Positions 7,715 to 15,845 are shown, counted from the stretch's first letter. The stretch: 35,987 bases of DNA from JACVRW01 sp034664105 (GCA_034664105.1 JAXDIH010000145.1:1-35987); one strand, 5' to 3'. Translations and numbers: made by a program. Notes: generated by a model from the letters alone, not told the origin.

Positions 7715-9757
7715 ATGTCCGCCGCCACGCGTTCTGTAGACAGACCGGCCTTCCTCAGCCCCCGGGTGCTCCTACGCGCCGGCGGGGCGCTGCTGATCCT
7801 TGCCGTAGCCGCCCACATCCTCCACTCCCTGGTGGGTTTTGCGGGCTCCAGCACCGACGGCCTGTTCGCGCAGTGGGTCTTCCCCGGCGTGGAGCTCGTC
7901 GCGGGAGCCGGCTGCCTGCTGCGAGTGGCGCTCGTGCGCGAGGACCGCGTGGCCTGGTTCGCCATCGGCATCGGCATCGTCTCCCTCGCCACCGGCGGGG
8001 TGCTCTGGTCGCTGATGTACGCCAGCGACGCGACCCCGCCCTCACCCTCCCTGCCCGACGCCTTCTTCCTCTTCTTCTACCCGTGCTCGTACGCCGGGAT
8101 CGTGCTGCTGATGCGCTCGCACCTGGCGAGGCACAGGGCGGCCGTCTGGCTGGACGGCATCGGGCTGGCGCTGGCGACGGCGGCGGTCGTGACGGCCATC
8201 GTGCTGCCGCCGATCATCGAGGCGGGCACGGGCAACACCGGCGCGCTGATCACTAGCGTCGCGCTGGCGTGCGGCGACGTGATGCTGCTGAGCCTCGTGG
8301 TGGCCGCCCTGACGATCAGCCAGGGCCGGCTGGGAGCGAGCTGGTGGCTGCTGGCGGGAGGGTTCGTCGTCAATTCGGTGACCGATGTGGCCTACCTGCG
8401 CCTGATCGCCACCGGCGACTACGTCCGCGGCACGGTCCTCGACTCCGGCTGGTTGATCTCGGCGACGCTGATCGCCTTCGCGGCCTGGCAGCGACCGCGG
8501 CCGCCCGCGGAGCACGTCGACGAGGACCGAGCCATCTTCGCCCCGCTGGCCGCCGCCGCCGCGACGCTCGCCTTGAGCGCGTACGGGATCGTCGGCGTGT
8601 TGACCCCGGTGGCGGCCGCCCTGACGGTGGCGACGCTGCTCACCGTGATGGTGCGCCTGGCGATCACGCTCGCGGAGAACCGGACGATGCTGGTCCACAG
8701 CCAGGAGGAGGCGACCACCGACGCGCTCAGCGGCCTCGGCAACCGCCGGCTGCTGATGCCGGATCTGGAGCGGGCCGTCGAGAGCGAGGGCGCGACGCTC
8801 GTGCTGTTCGACCTGGACGGGTTCAAGATCTACAACGACAGCTTCGGCCACCCCGCCGGCGACGCGCTGCTCCAGCGGCTCTCGCGTCGCCTCAAGGAGG
8901 CCGGCGACGCGCACGGGGGGACCGTCTACCGCATGGGCGGTGACGAGTTCTGCCTGCTGCTGCCTGCCACCGGCGCCGCGGCCGAGCCGGCCATCGACGC
9001 CGGGTTGGAGGCCCTCGCCGAGACGGGCGAGGGGTTCGCCATCGCCGCGTCGCACGGCACCGTCGTTCTCCCCGAGGAGGCCAGCGACGCGCGCGCGGCC
9101 ATGCGCCTGGCGGACCAGCGCCTCTACAGCCGCAAGGGTGGGCGCCGCTCGTCGCCCTACGGCCAGACGAAGGCCGCGCTGCTCCAGGTGATGCAGGAGG
9201 CCGACCGCGACCTGGGCGACCACGGCTACGGCGTCGCCGCGCTGGCCACGGCCACGGCTCGCCGCCTGGGCATGGACGCCGAGGAGGTCGACGAGGTGGG
9301 CCGCGCGGCCGAGCTGCACGACATCGGCAAGATCGCCATCCCCGCCGACACGCTGCGCAAGCCAGCCCCGCTGACCATGGAGGAGTGGCGCCTGATGCAC
9401 GAGCACACGCTCATCGGCGAGCGCATCCTCTCGGCCGCGTCCGCGCTGGCGCCTGTCGGGCGCATCGTGCGCGCAACCCATGAGCGCTGGGACGGTGGCG
9501 GCTACCCCGACGGAATCGTCGGCGAGGACATTCCCCTGGGCGCGCGGGTGATCGGGGTGTGCGACGCCTTCGACGCGATGACCGGTGGCCGGCCCTACCG
9601 CGGGCCCGTCGACTGCGGGGCCGCCATCGAGGAGCTGCGCCGCTGCGCCGGCACTCAGTTCGACCCGCGCGTGGTGGGCGCGTTCATCTCAGCCTTCTCC
9701 GAGCTCGAGCAGCCGTGGCGTGAATCGCGGCGCGCCGCGATCCCCGTGGCTCGCTAG
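7715..9757 (+). CDS. Membrane GGDEF and HD-GYP dual c-di-GMP protein
   Basis: A 680-residue protein. Residues 1 to about 325 hold several hydrophobic helices forming an integral-membrane sensor. A GGDEF domain (about 335-490) begins at ALSGLGNRRLL and has the intact active-site motif YRMGGDEF near residue 408. An HD-GYP phosphodiesterase follows, with HDIGKIAIP (about 535) and WDGGGYPDG (about 596). The GGDEF domain makes c-di-GMP and HD-GYP degrades it. No RxxD inhibitory site stands five residues before GGDEF (the segment reads HGGTVYRM), so product feedback looks absent. The ATG at 7715 has no Shine-Dalgarno. The 69 bases upstream hold CCGATAAG (7702-7709), close to a sigma-28 -10. It probably links an envelope signal to c-di-GMP level. 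Confidence 0.9.
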   Translation: MSAATRSVDRPAFLSPRVLLRAGGALLILAVAAHILHSLVGFAGSSTDGLFAQWVFPGVELVAGAGCLLRVALVREDRVAWFAIGIGIVSLATGGVLWSLMYASDATPPSPSLPDAFFLFFYPCSYAGIVLLMRSHLARHRAAVWLDGIGLALATAAVVTAIVLPPIIEAGTGNTGALITSVALACGDVMLLSLVVAALTISQGRLGASWWLLAGGFVVNSVTDVAYLRLIATGDYVRGTVLDSGWLISATLIAFAAWQRPRPPAEHVDEDRAIFAPLAAAAATLALSAYGIVGVLTPVAAALTVATLLTVMVRLAITLAENRTMLVHSQEEATTDALSGLGNRRLLMPDLERAVESEGATLVLFDLDGFKIYNDSFGHPAGDALLQRLSRRLKEAGDAHGGTVYRMGGDEFCLLLPATGAAAEPAIDAGLEALAETGEGFAIAASHGTVVLPEEASDARAAMRLADQRLYSRKGGRRSSPYGQTKAALLQVMQEADRDLGDHGYGVAALATATARRLGMDAEEVDEVGRAAELHDIGKIAIPADTLRKPAPLTMEEWRLMHEHTLIGERILSAASALAPVGRIVRATHERWDGGGYPDGIVGEDIPLGARVIGVCDAFDAMTGGRPYRGPVDCGAAIEELRRCAGTQFDPRVVGAFISAFSELEQPWRESRRAAIPVAR

Positions 9758-9766
9758 ATAGCTCAC

Positions 9767-9782
9767 GCACAGCCGCCTGTGC
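9767..9782. terminator. Short hairpin after the GGDEF/HD-GYP gene
   Basis: GCACAG (9767-9772) pairs perfectly with CTGTGC (9777-9782) around a CCGC loop, ten bases after the stop codon. There is no T-run, so intrinsic termination is only a possibility. Confidence 0.3.
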
Positions 9783-9817
9783 AATCGGCGGCCTTGCGCG
9801 GGCCCTGCGAGCGAGGC

Positions 9818-9823
9818 TAGGGT
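9818..9823 (+). promoter_or_regulatory. -10 element of the secreted-protein gene (leaderless)
   Basis: TAGGGT is followed by six bases and the ATG at 9830. The spacing predicts transcription starting at the start codon. No Shine-Dalgarno is present. Confidence 0.55.
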
Positions 9824-9829
9824 CGGCCA

Positions 9830-10543
9830 ATGCGAAAGCTCGCCGCCTGCTCTGTCCTGGCCGTCATCTGCGCGGCCACCGCCGCAGTCGCGTTCGCGAA
9901 GAGCGAGGCCACCACCTTCAGCCTCACGCACACGACTCGCGCCGAGGGCGCCTCGACCGGGATCAGGTTCAAGATCGCGTTCGGCGACACCGCGGCTCCG
10001 AACGGCGTGCCGAGCGGCCTGAAGACCTTCAAGATCAAGCTGCACAAGGGGACCAAGCTCGACGGTCGCGGCGCGGTGCAGTGCAAGGCCACCAGCGAGC
10101 AGCTCATGAGCGAGGGCGTGGCGGCGTGCCCGGCCGCGAGCCGGATCGGCGCCGGTACGGCGAACGCCACCGGGGCGACGGGCGCCACCGTCAAGTCCGA
10201 CTCGGTGGTCTTCAACGAGGTCGTCAACGGAAGGGACGCCTTCCTGTTCCTGTTCCTGATCGACGATACGGTCGTGACCGCGTTTGACGCCTTCATCAAG
10301 GGCGGGACGATCTCGTCCCAGGGGCTCACCGGGGCGCTGCCGGGCGACCTCGTCGTGACCGAGTTCACCGGCACCATCGAGAAGCACTCGAAGGGCCGCG
10401 GCAAGCAGCGCCGCAACCTGATCACCTCTCCGGCGGTGTGCCCTCCGCGCACCAAGAAGTGGACGAACACCGCCAGCTTCGTGTTCGTGAACAACGACAA
10501 GGACACGGGCTCCAGCGCGAGCCCCTGTAAGCCGGGCCGCTAG
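9830..10543 (+). CDS. Secreted protein of unknown function
   Basis: A 237-residue protein with a clear Sec signal peptide: MRKLAACSVLAVICAATAAV, with likely cleavage after AFA near residue 23. The mature part is beta-rich. It carries four cysteines in the spacing suggested by VQCKATSEQL, VAACPAASRIGAG and AVCPPRTKKW, plus one in SPCKPGR, which could form disulfides outside the cell. It also has a basic stretch KHSKGRGKQRRN. I do not recognise a named family. The short motif CPAASRIGAG feels like a conserved core of actinobacterial secreted proteins, but that is impression only. It lies between two c-di-GMP enzymes, so an envelope or matrix role is conceivable. Its stop overlaps the stop of the leftward EAL gene by CTAG. 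Confidence 0.72.
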   Translation: MRKLAACSVLAVICAATAAVAFAKSEATTFSLTHTTRAEGASTGIRFKIAFGDTAAPNGVPSGLKTFKIKLHKGTKLDGRGAVQCKATSEQLMSEGVAACPAASRIGAGTANATGATGATVKSDSVVFNEVVNGRDAFLFLFLIDDTVVTAFDAFIKGGTISSQGLTGALPGDLVVTEFTGTIEKHSKGRGKQRRNLITSPAVCPPRTKKWTNTASFVFVNNDKDTGSSASPCKPGR

Positions 10544-12696
10544 CCGGCCAGCTTGGTGCCGTGTGGCTGCGCCAGCATCGTGCGCAGCTGATGGGCGTCC
10601 ACCGGCCGCGAGAACAGGAAGCCCTGGCCCAGCGGGCACTCGAACGCCCGCAGGATCTCGTGCTGCTCGGCGTGCTCGATCCCCTCGGCCACCAGCCGCA
10701 GCCCGAGGCTGCGGGCCAGCTCGATGATGCCTCGAACGAGTGCCGCGTCGTGGTCGTCCTCGGCAAGCTCGCGCACGAACGGACGCGCGATCTTCAGGAT
10801 GTCGATCGGGAGCTGACGCAGCTGTCCCAGTGACGAGTAGCCCTCGCCGAAGTCGTCGAGCGCGATGCGAACGCCGGACTCCGAGATGCGATCGAGCTTG
10901 GCGATCGTCACGTCGGCGTTCTGTATCACCGACGATTCGGTCACCTCGAGGATCAGCCCCGTGGGCTCGAGGCCGCTCGTCGAGAGGGCTTTCGCCACGA
11001 TGCTCTCGAAGCGCGTGTCGAGCAGCTGCCGCGCCGAGACGTTCACCGTCACCGGCACGGTGACTCCGCCGGACTGCGCCCAGCGCCGCGCCTCGGCGCA
11101 GGCCTCGTTCAGCACCCACTCGCCGATGGAGACGATCACGCCGGTCTCCTCCGCGAGCGGGATGAACTCCAGCGGCGACACCAGGCCGTCACCCGGCCGG
11201 TTCCAGCGCAGCAGGGCCTCCGCGGCGCGCACCTCGCCCGTCTCCAGCCCGACGATCGGCTGGTAGTGGACCACCAGCTCGTGGCGGTCGACCGCACGAC
11301 GCAGCGCGTTGACCATCTCGAGCCTGGCGGCGGCCTGGTCGTCTATGGCCGGGTCGAAGAACTCGCAGCCATTGCGGCCGTGCTCCTTGACGCGGTACAT
11401 GGCCATGTCGGCTCGGCGCAGCAGCTCCGCCTCGTCGCTGGTGGAAGGCGTGGACAGCGCGATGCCCACGCTCGCGGTGACGAGAACCTCAGAACCCTTG
11501 ACCACGAAGGGATCCGCGAACGCCTCGCGCATCCGCTCGGCCGTCCCCAGCGCGTCGTCCAGCCCGCGCACGTTCTCGAGCAGGACCCCGAACTCGTCGG
11601 AGCCCAGCCGGGCGAGCGTGTCCGAGGGTCGGAGCACGCCGGCCATGCGCTCCGACGCGTGTCGCAGCAGCGCGTCGCCGCACGAGTGCCCCAGGGCGTC
11701 GTTGACGAGCTTGAAGCCGTCCACGTCGACCACGAGGACGGCGACGCGCTCCGCGCCGCCGGCGAGCCGCGCGAGCGCGTGGCGGGCGCGGTCCTCGAAC
11801 AGGGCGCGGTTCGCCAGGCCGGTGAGCGAATCCGTGAACGCTTGACGCTCCAGCTCCGACCGCTGGCGTTCGAGTGCCTCCGCCATCGCGTTGAAGGTGC
11901 CACCGACCTCGTTGAGCTCCGCGGTCGACTCGATGGCCACCCGATGGTCCAGGTGTCCTGCTGCCAGGAACCGGGCTGCGCGAGTGAGCTGCTCCAGCGG
12001 CTTGACCAGGCTCTTGCTCAGGCGGCTCGCCAGCAGCAGGGTCAGCAGCACGGCCACAGCCACGGCGGACACCCCCAGCAGCCAGTTGAGGCGGGCCTCG
12101 CGCGTACTCGTCGCCAGGTCGTGAGACACCTCCTCCTGCGAGCCGGACATAAGCCGCTCGAGGTGCCATGTGGCCAGATGCATGTCGGCCTGGAAGGCGC
12201 GCTCCGGTTTGACGGCCGAGCGGGGCGCGGGACCCGAACCGCGGTGAGGTCGGTACGTGGCGACCTGTCGCTTGGCGAGACCCCACGGACTCGAGATCGC
12301 GCCGAACGCGATGACCTCGGCAGGTTGGTCGTAGCGGCCCGCCCGGCCCAGGTGACGGTCGATGCGCGCGGACGTCCGCCGGAAGTGAGCTAGCTCGCCG
12401 TGGCGTCCGGTACGGAGGTAGCGCGTACCGGAGCGCTCGGCCGCGCCCAGCTGCTGGAGCAGCGCGACGCTGTCCTGGGACTCGCTCGCCACCTCGGTGG
12501 CGAGCTGGCGGTAGTCGCCTGCCGACTGGGACTGCAGGGCGGCCCAGACGCCCGCGCCCGCCAGCAGCGGCGCGATCGCCGCCATCGCGGCGAGCAGCAG
12601 CCGGCCGCGCAGGCTGGCTGCGAAGCGGACTCGGTGCCCGGGCGCCTGAAGACGCCCGTCTGCCCCTTCTTTCCGCACACGGGGAAGTATCGACAA
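10540..12696 (-). CDS. HAMP, GGDEF and EAL domain c-di-GMP signalling protein
   Basis: A 718-residue membrane protein. It has one transmembrane helix near residues 30-52, an extracytoplasmic helical sensor, a second helix around 203-225, a HAMP segment, then GGDEF and EAL domains. The GGDEF site reads GSDEF (about residue 365) and is preceded by an intact RPSD inhibitory site, so it may be weakly active or a c-di-GMP/GTP sensor. The EAL domain keeps AEALLRW, NVSARQL, LEVTESS, LDDFGEGYSSL, the lysine of LKIARPFV, EGIEH and GQGF, so phosphodiesterase activity is likely. One oddity is KIA in place of the usual KID. The start is a TTG; GTG at 12678 is an alternative. It converges on the secreted-protein gene and may oppose the 7715-9757 enzyme. 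Confidence 0.9.
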   Translation of the reverse strand: MSILPRVRKEGADGRLQAPGHRVRFAASLRGRLLLAAMAAIAPLLAGAGVWAALQSQSAGDYRQLATEVASESQDSVALLQQLGAAERSGTRYLRTGRHGELAHFRRTSARIDRHLGRAGRYDQPAEVIAFGAISSPWGLAKRQVATYRPHRGSGPAPRSAVKPERAFQADMHLATWHLERLMSGSQEEVSHDLATSTREARLNWLLGVSAVAVAVLLTLLLASRLSKSLVKPLEQLTRAARFLAAGHLDHRVAIESTAELNEVGGTFNAMAEALERQRSELERQAFTDSLTGLANRALFEDRARHALARLAGGAERVAVLVVDVDGFKLVNDALGHSCGDALLRHASERMAGVLRPSDTLARLGSDEFGVLLENVRGLDDALGTAERMREAFADPFVVKGSEVLVTASVGIALSTPSTSDEAELLRRADMAMYRVKEHGRNGCEFFDPAIDDQAAARLEMVNALRRAVDRHELVVHYQPIVGLETGEVRAAEALLRWNRPGDGLVSPLEFIPLAEETGVIVSIGEWVLNEACAEARRWAQSGGVTVPVTVNVSARQLLDTRFESIVAKALSTSGLEPTGLILEVTESSVIQNADVTIAKLDRISESGVRIALDDFGEGYSSLGQLRQLPIDILKIARPFVRELAEDDHDAALVRGIIELARSLGLRLVAEGIEHAEQHEILRAFECPLGQGFLFSRPVDAHQLRTMLAQPHGTKLAG

Positions 12697-12753
12697 GTCT
12701 GTCTCACTTTGTTAGCTCCGAGTGCCGCGATTTCAACGGGCGTGCGGGTGCCA

Positions 12754-12759
12754 TAGCCT
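12754..12759 (+). promoter_or_regulatory. -10 element of nudC (leaderless)
   Basis: TAGCCT is followed by eight bases and the ATG at 12768. No Shine-Dalgarno precedes the start. Confidence 0.55.
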
Positions 12760-12767
12760 GCTCGGCG

Positions 12768-13643
12768 ATGGCGGAAGAGCCGGTCACCCCGGCCCCGATG
12801 GTCTTTGCGGGAGCGCCGCTCGACCGCGCCCCGAGCGAACGGCGCGACGCCGCCTGGGTGGCGGGGCAGCGATCGCGCGACGATGCGGTGTCGCTCGTGC
12901 TCTCGGAGCGCGGGCTGTGGGTGGACGACGGACGGCTGCTGTTGGTGCCGCCGACCGCCGATGCCGTGTTCCTCGGCCTCGCCGGCGAGCGTCCGCTGTT
13001 CGCCGGCGACGCGGCGGAGGACGAGCCGGCCCGCGGGCGGCCGGCCGGCCTGCGCGAGGCGGCAACCGAGCTCCCAGCGGAGGACGCGGCGCTGGGCGCG
13101 TACGCCGCCTCGCTGCTGTCCTGGCACCGCCGCCACCGCTTCTGCGCGAGCTGCGGTGCTCAGACCGAGGCCGTCGACGGCGGCCACGAGCGGCGCTGCC
13201 CCGCCTGCGACGCTCACCACTTCCCGCGAACCGACCCGGTGGTGATCGTGCGCGTGGTCGACGAGAGCGACAGGCTGCTGCTCGGCCGTCAGGCCAGCTG
13301 GCCGGCAGGGCGCTTCTCGGTGCTGGCCGGCTTCGTGGAGCCCGGCGAGACGCTCGAGGAGGCCGTCCGGCGCGAGGTGCTCGAGGAATCAGGTGTGGTC
13401 GTGAGCGACGTGAGCTACGTGGCCTCGCAGCCGTGGCCGTTCCCCAGCTCACTGATGATCGGCTTCAGCGCTCTGGGGAGCGGCGATCCGCGGCCGGGCG
13501 ACGCGGAGCTGGAGGAGGTGCGCTGGTTCGAGCGCGCGGAGGTCGAGGCCGCGGCAGCGGGTGGGGGCCCGGTCGAGCTGTCGCCGTCCTACTCGATCTC
13601 GCGCCGGCTGATCGACGGCTGGCTGACCGCCGAGCCGGGCTAG
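12768..13643 (+). CDS. nudC: NAD(+) diphosphatase / RNA-decapping NUDIX hydrolase NudC
   Basis: A 291-residue cytoplasmic enzyme that hydrolyses NADH/NAD to NMN and AMP. In characterised members it also removes NAD caps from RNA. An N-terminal domain is followed by a zinc ribbon with two CxxC pairs (FCASCGAQ and CPACDAHHF, about residues 125-150). The NUDIX box runs from about residue 188 to 210 (GFVEPGETLEEA then RREVLEESGV). Just after it sits the NADH-pyrophosphatase signature SQPWPFPSS. Length and order match NudC. The ATG is supported by a leaderless-type -10. Its TAG stop overlaps the stop of pyrE on the other strand by the four bases CTAG. Confidence 0.95.
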   Translation: MAEEPVTPAPMVFAGAPLDRAPSERRDAAWVAGQRSRDDAVSLVLSERGLWVDDGRLLLVPPTADAVFLGLAGERPLFAGDAAEDEPARGRPAGLREAATELPAEDAALGAYAASLLSWHRRHRFCASCGAQTEAVDGGHERRCPACDAHHFPRTDPVVIVRVVDESDRLLLGRQASWPAGRFSVLAGFVEPGETLEEAVRREVLEESGVVVSDVSYVASQPWPFPSSLMIGFSALGSGDPRPGDAELEEVRWFERAEVEAAAAGGGPVELSPSYSISRRLIDGWLTAEPG

Positions 13644-14200
13644 ACGCGGTCGGGGCGGTCCGGGTAGACGTCGTCGATCGTGGTGAGCGGCCGGTAGGGA
13701 GCACCCGCGGCGGCCTCGATCGCGTCGGCGCCACCGGCCAGCCGATCCAGCACGCTGGTCACGGCAACCACCTCGAGTCCCTCCTCGCGCACGCGCTCGA
13801 TCGCCTGCACGGTGGAGCCGCCCGTGGTCACCACGTCCTCCACGATCAGGCACCGCTCGCCGGCCTCGAGTGGCGGGCCCTCCACCCAGCGCTGCAGGCC
13901 GTGCTGCTTGCGGTCCTTGCGCACGAAGAACGCCTTGACGTCGGCGCCGGCGGCGAGGGCGGCGCAGGCGACCGGGTCGGCGCCCATGGTCATCCCCCCG
14001 ACCGCGGTGGCGCCGGAGCGCTCCGCCTCGAGCCGCACGAGCTCACCGAGCGCGCGGAAGCCGGCGGGCAGCAGGATCGCGCGCTTGGCGTCCACGTAGT
14101 ACTGGGCGGTGCGGCCGCTCGTGAGCGTCACCTCGCCGATCACCAGCGCGTGCTCGCGCAGCTGCTCGACCAGCTCCTGCTTGGGGTCAGGGTTCGGCAC
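13640..14200 (-). CDS. pyrE: Orotate phosphoribosyltransferase
   Basis: A 186-residue enzyme that makes orotidine 5'-phosphate from orotate and PRPP in pyrimidine synthesis. Seen are SGRTAQYYVDAKRAIL near the N-terminus, GGMTMGADPVACAAL, the KAFFVRKDRKQHG loop that carries catalytic lysines, and the PRPP-binding motif CLIVEDVVTTGGSTVQAI. The GTG at 14200 is chosen because the encoded protein then begins where the family does. A TACTAT -10 hexamer also lies ten bases upstream. The reading frame continues open further upstream but crosses the divergent gene. It shares a 22-base divergent intergenic region with the small membrane protein and overlaps nudC at its 3' end. Confidence 0.93.
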   Translation of the reverse strand: MPNPDPKQELVEQLREHALVIGEVTLTSGRTAQYYVDAKRAILLPAGFRALGELVRLEAERSGATAVGGMTMGADPVACAALAAGADVKAFFVRKDRKQHGLQRWVEGPPLEAGERCLIVEDVVTTGGSTVQAIERVREEGLEVVAVTSVLDRLAGGADAIEAAAGAPYRPLTTIDDVYPDRPDRV

Positions 14201-14210
14201 GCGGGTGCCG

Positions 14211-14216
14211 ATAGTA
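14211..14216 (-). promoter_or_regulatory. -10 element of pyrE (leaderless)
   Basis: On the minus strand TACTAT is followed by ten bases and the GTG at 14200. The same bases read ATAGTA on the plus strand, inside GCCGATAGTAG just before the divergent ATG at 14223, so the element may serve both directions. Confidence 0.5.
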
Positions 14217-14222
14217 GAGGCG

Positions 14223-14621
14223 ATGGGATCGCTAATCCGCTTCGTGGCCATCGCGATTTCGCTCGTTGTGGTGATCGGGTTCGCCCTGTTCGCGCTCGAC
14301 GAGACCGACAAGGGCTCCAAGGCCCAGCAGGCAAAGCTCGAGCGCGAGCTGGGCTCGACGGCCGCGCCGATCGCCCCCGATGCCAAGGTCGAAGCGGCGC
14401 GGGAGCGCCACCAGGACAGCGTCCGCGAGGCAGTGGACGACGCCAACGACGTGCTGCTCGCCCCCTTCGTGGACCTGGTCGGGTCCGACAACGACTGGGT
14501 CAGCCACGGAATCCCGGCGCTGTTGGCGCTGCTGATCTACGGCGTGGGACTGGGCTTCCTGGCGAACGCGATGCCCAAGCAACAGGCCCGCGGCGGCGAC
14601 TGGCGCACGGCGCGGCCGTAG
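14223..14621 (+). CDS. Small two-helix membrane protein, unknown function
   Basis: A 132-residue protein with a hydrophobic N-terminal helix (IRFVAIAISLVVVIGFALFA, about residues 5-24) and a second near the C-terminus (GIPALLALLIYGVGLGFLA, about 96-114). Between them is a charged, probably helical segment of about 70 residues (KAQQAKLERELGS, KVEAARERHQDSVREAVDD). It is likely an inner-membrane protein with both termini on the same side. No enzymatic motif or known family is recognised. The ATG is chosen because the upstream frame runs antisense through pyrE. It diverges from pyrE over 22 bases and ends in front of the structured non-coding region. Confidence 0.75.
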   Translation: MGSLIRFVAIAISLVVVIGFALFALDETDKGSKAQQAKLERELGSTAAPIAPDAKVEAARERHQDSVREAVDDANDVLLAPFVDLVGSDNDWVSHGIPALLALLIYGVGLGFLANAMPKQQARGGDWRTARP

Positions 14622-14702
14622 GCCGCTCCGCTCGTTGCCCGGCGGTCGCGTGAGCCCCGGCCAACTGCACCGATAACGGATGGGCCTCGGGCCGCTTCGG
14701 CA

Positions 14703-14788
14703 GGGGTCCCGGAAGTTAGTTCACTATGCGTGCACTTTCTTCCGGAACCCCCTCTCGGTTGTCGAGGGTCCCGGAAGATGCGTCGACA
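14703..14788. other. Structured non-coding region with nested and competing hairpins
   Basis: In the 206 bases between the two convergent 3' ends, GGGGTCCCGGAAG (14703-14715) pairs with CTTCCGGAACCCC (14739-14751) at 12 of 13 positions around a 23-base loop. A second copy of GGGTCCCGGAAG (14766-14777) sits in the loop of another stem, TGTCGA (14760-14765) with TCGACA (14783-14788). That second copy can pair with the same right arm, so two structures compete. No protein reading is convincing. Possible identities are a small RNA, a bidirectional terminator array or a dispersed palindromic repeat. Confidence 0.5.
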
Positions 14789-14800
14789 TACCGCTGTCGC

Positions 14801-14819
14801 GCGCGGGAGAAGCCCGCGC
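14801..14819. terminator. Hairpin next to the L,D-transpeptidase stop
   Basis: GCGCGGG (14801-14807) pairs perfectly with CCCGCGC (14813-14819) around a five-base loop, nine bases beyond the stop of the leftward L,D-transpeptidase. No T-run follows, so it may be a rho-independent-like pause or simply protect the 3' end. Confidence 0.45.
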
Positions 14820-14827
14820 CCAGGCGC

Positions 14828-15835
14828 CTACTCGTACAGGTAGATCGGGTCCCCGATGTCGACCCAGTTGTAGATCTGGGCCGCGTTGGGGATCGGCACT
14901 CGCAGGCAGCCGTGGCTGGCGGGGTAGGCCGGCACCGACGAGTAGCCGTGGATGGCGTACCCCCGGATGAAGTAGGACGAGTCCACCATTCCCTTCGCGT
15001 TCGTCCCCGGGGTCTTCAGGTAGAAGTGGTAGGTCCCGAACACCGTCGGCGTGGCCGGCGCGCCGGATGACGTGTGGTACGTCCGGTAGGGCTTGCCGTT
15101 CTGGGCCAGCACCAGCACCTGCCGCGACCAGTCGAACTCCACGTGCTTGCCCGCCTTCGGGTAGCGCAGCTGGTACGCACCCTCTTCACGCAGCAGCTTG
15201 CCGTACACCTCGCTGGTCGCGTATCCGTCGCGGCCCAGCTCGTTCGCCTTGCGGAACGCCAGCACGGCTCGGGCGGTGCCGTCGTCGTAGTAGCCCGTGA
15301 CCGGCGTGGCGTAGCCCTCCGACAGCAGCGCGCGCTGGAGCATCAGCACCTTCACGCCGCGCTCGCCGGCTCCGGCGCGCCAGTCGACGACCATCACGCC
15401 CTTGTCGTGCGTGCGGAACGCCGCCTGCAGCGCGCTGGCCCGATGCTTGATCACGAACCGCAGCCGGCCGGCGTTGCCGACCTTGAAGCGGAACTCGAAG
15501 CGCCCGCCGGCCTTGACCTTGCGGCGCACCGCCTTGCTCGACTTCTTGCCGCGGATCGCGTAGAGCGTGAGCACCTCGCCGGCCACGGCGGGCGTCACGC
15601 GCCCGCGCACGACGACCAGCTGCTGGGGCGCGAGGTAGCGCATCTTCGAGGTCGCCAACCCGGAGTGGATCTTGTACGTGGCCTTGCCCGCGGCCGGAGC
15701 GGGAGCCGGAGGCGGCGGCGCCGGTGGGGCCGGCGGAGGTGTCTGCGCGAGCGCCGGGGAGGCTGCCAGCGAGGCCAACAGGACGGTGGGGAGGACCAGG
15801 ACTCGCGCTTTCACGGCGCTCACTATGCCATGCAT
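14828..15835 (-). CDS. L,D-transpeptidase with peptidoglycan-binding domain
   Basis: About 335 residues with a signal peptide (VLVLPTVLLASLAASPALAQ), a Pro/Ala-rich linker, then a beta-rich region. A peptidoglycan-binding type 1 domain follows (GERGVKVLMLQRALLSEGY, residues about 155-215). The C-terminal YkuD catalytic domain holds the conserved histidine in YAIHGYSS and the nucleophilic cysteine in SHGCLRVP near residue 310. It acts outside the membrane, forming 3-3 cross-links or attaching proteins to peptidoglycan. The start is uncertain: the ATG at 15835 is given, while GTG at 15823 or 15814 would sit better in front of the signal peptide. The open frame runs far upstream, but that part is antisense noise over the CPBP gene. 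Two palindromes flank its probable -10. Confidence 0.9.
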   Translation of the reverse strand: MHGIVSAVKARVLVLPTVLLASLAASPALAQTPPPAPPAPPPPAPAPAAGKATYKIHSGLATSKMRYLAPQQLVVVRGRVTPAVAGEVLTLYAIRGKKSSKAVRRKVKAGGRFEFRFKVGNAGRLRFVIKHRASALQAAFRTHDKGVMVVDWRAGAGERGVKVLMLQRALLSEGYATPVTGYYDDGTARAVLAFRKANELGRDGYATSEVYGKLLREEGAYQLRYPKAGKHVEFDWSRQVLVLAQNGKPYRTYHTSSGAPATPTVFGTYHFYLKTPGTNAKGMVDSSYFIRGYAIHGYSSVPAYPASHGCLRVPIPNAAQIYNWVDIGDPIYLYE

Positions 15836-15839
15836 GGCA
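15826..15839. promoter_or_regulatory. Perfect 14-base palindrome over the L,D-transpeptidase start
   Basis: TGCCATGCATGGCA is its own reverse complement and covers the likely transcription and translation start of the leftward L,D-transpeptidase gene. This is a typical place for a repressor operator. The half-site TGCCAT recurs at 70-106. Confidence 0.5.
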
Positions 15840-15845
15840 ACCGTA
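15840..15845 (-). promoter_or_regulatory. Probable -10 element of the L,D-transpeptidase gene
   Basis: TACGGT on the minus strand is only four bases from the ATG at 15835. The RNA would therefore start within or just past that codon, favouring the GTG starts a few codons downstream. It is part of GGCCGATACGG, which also resembles a sigma-28-type GCCGATAA. Confidence 0.4.
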
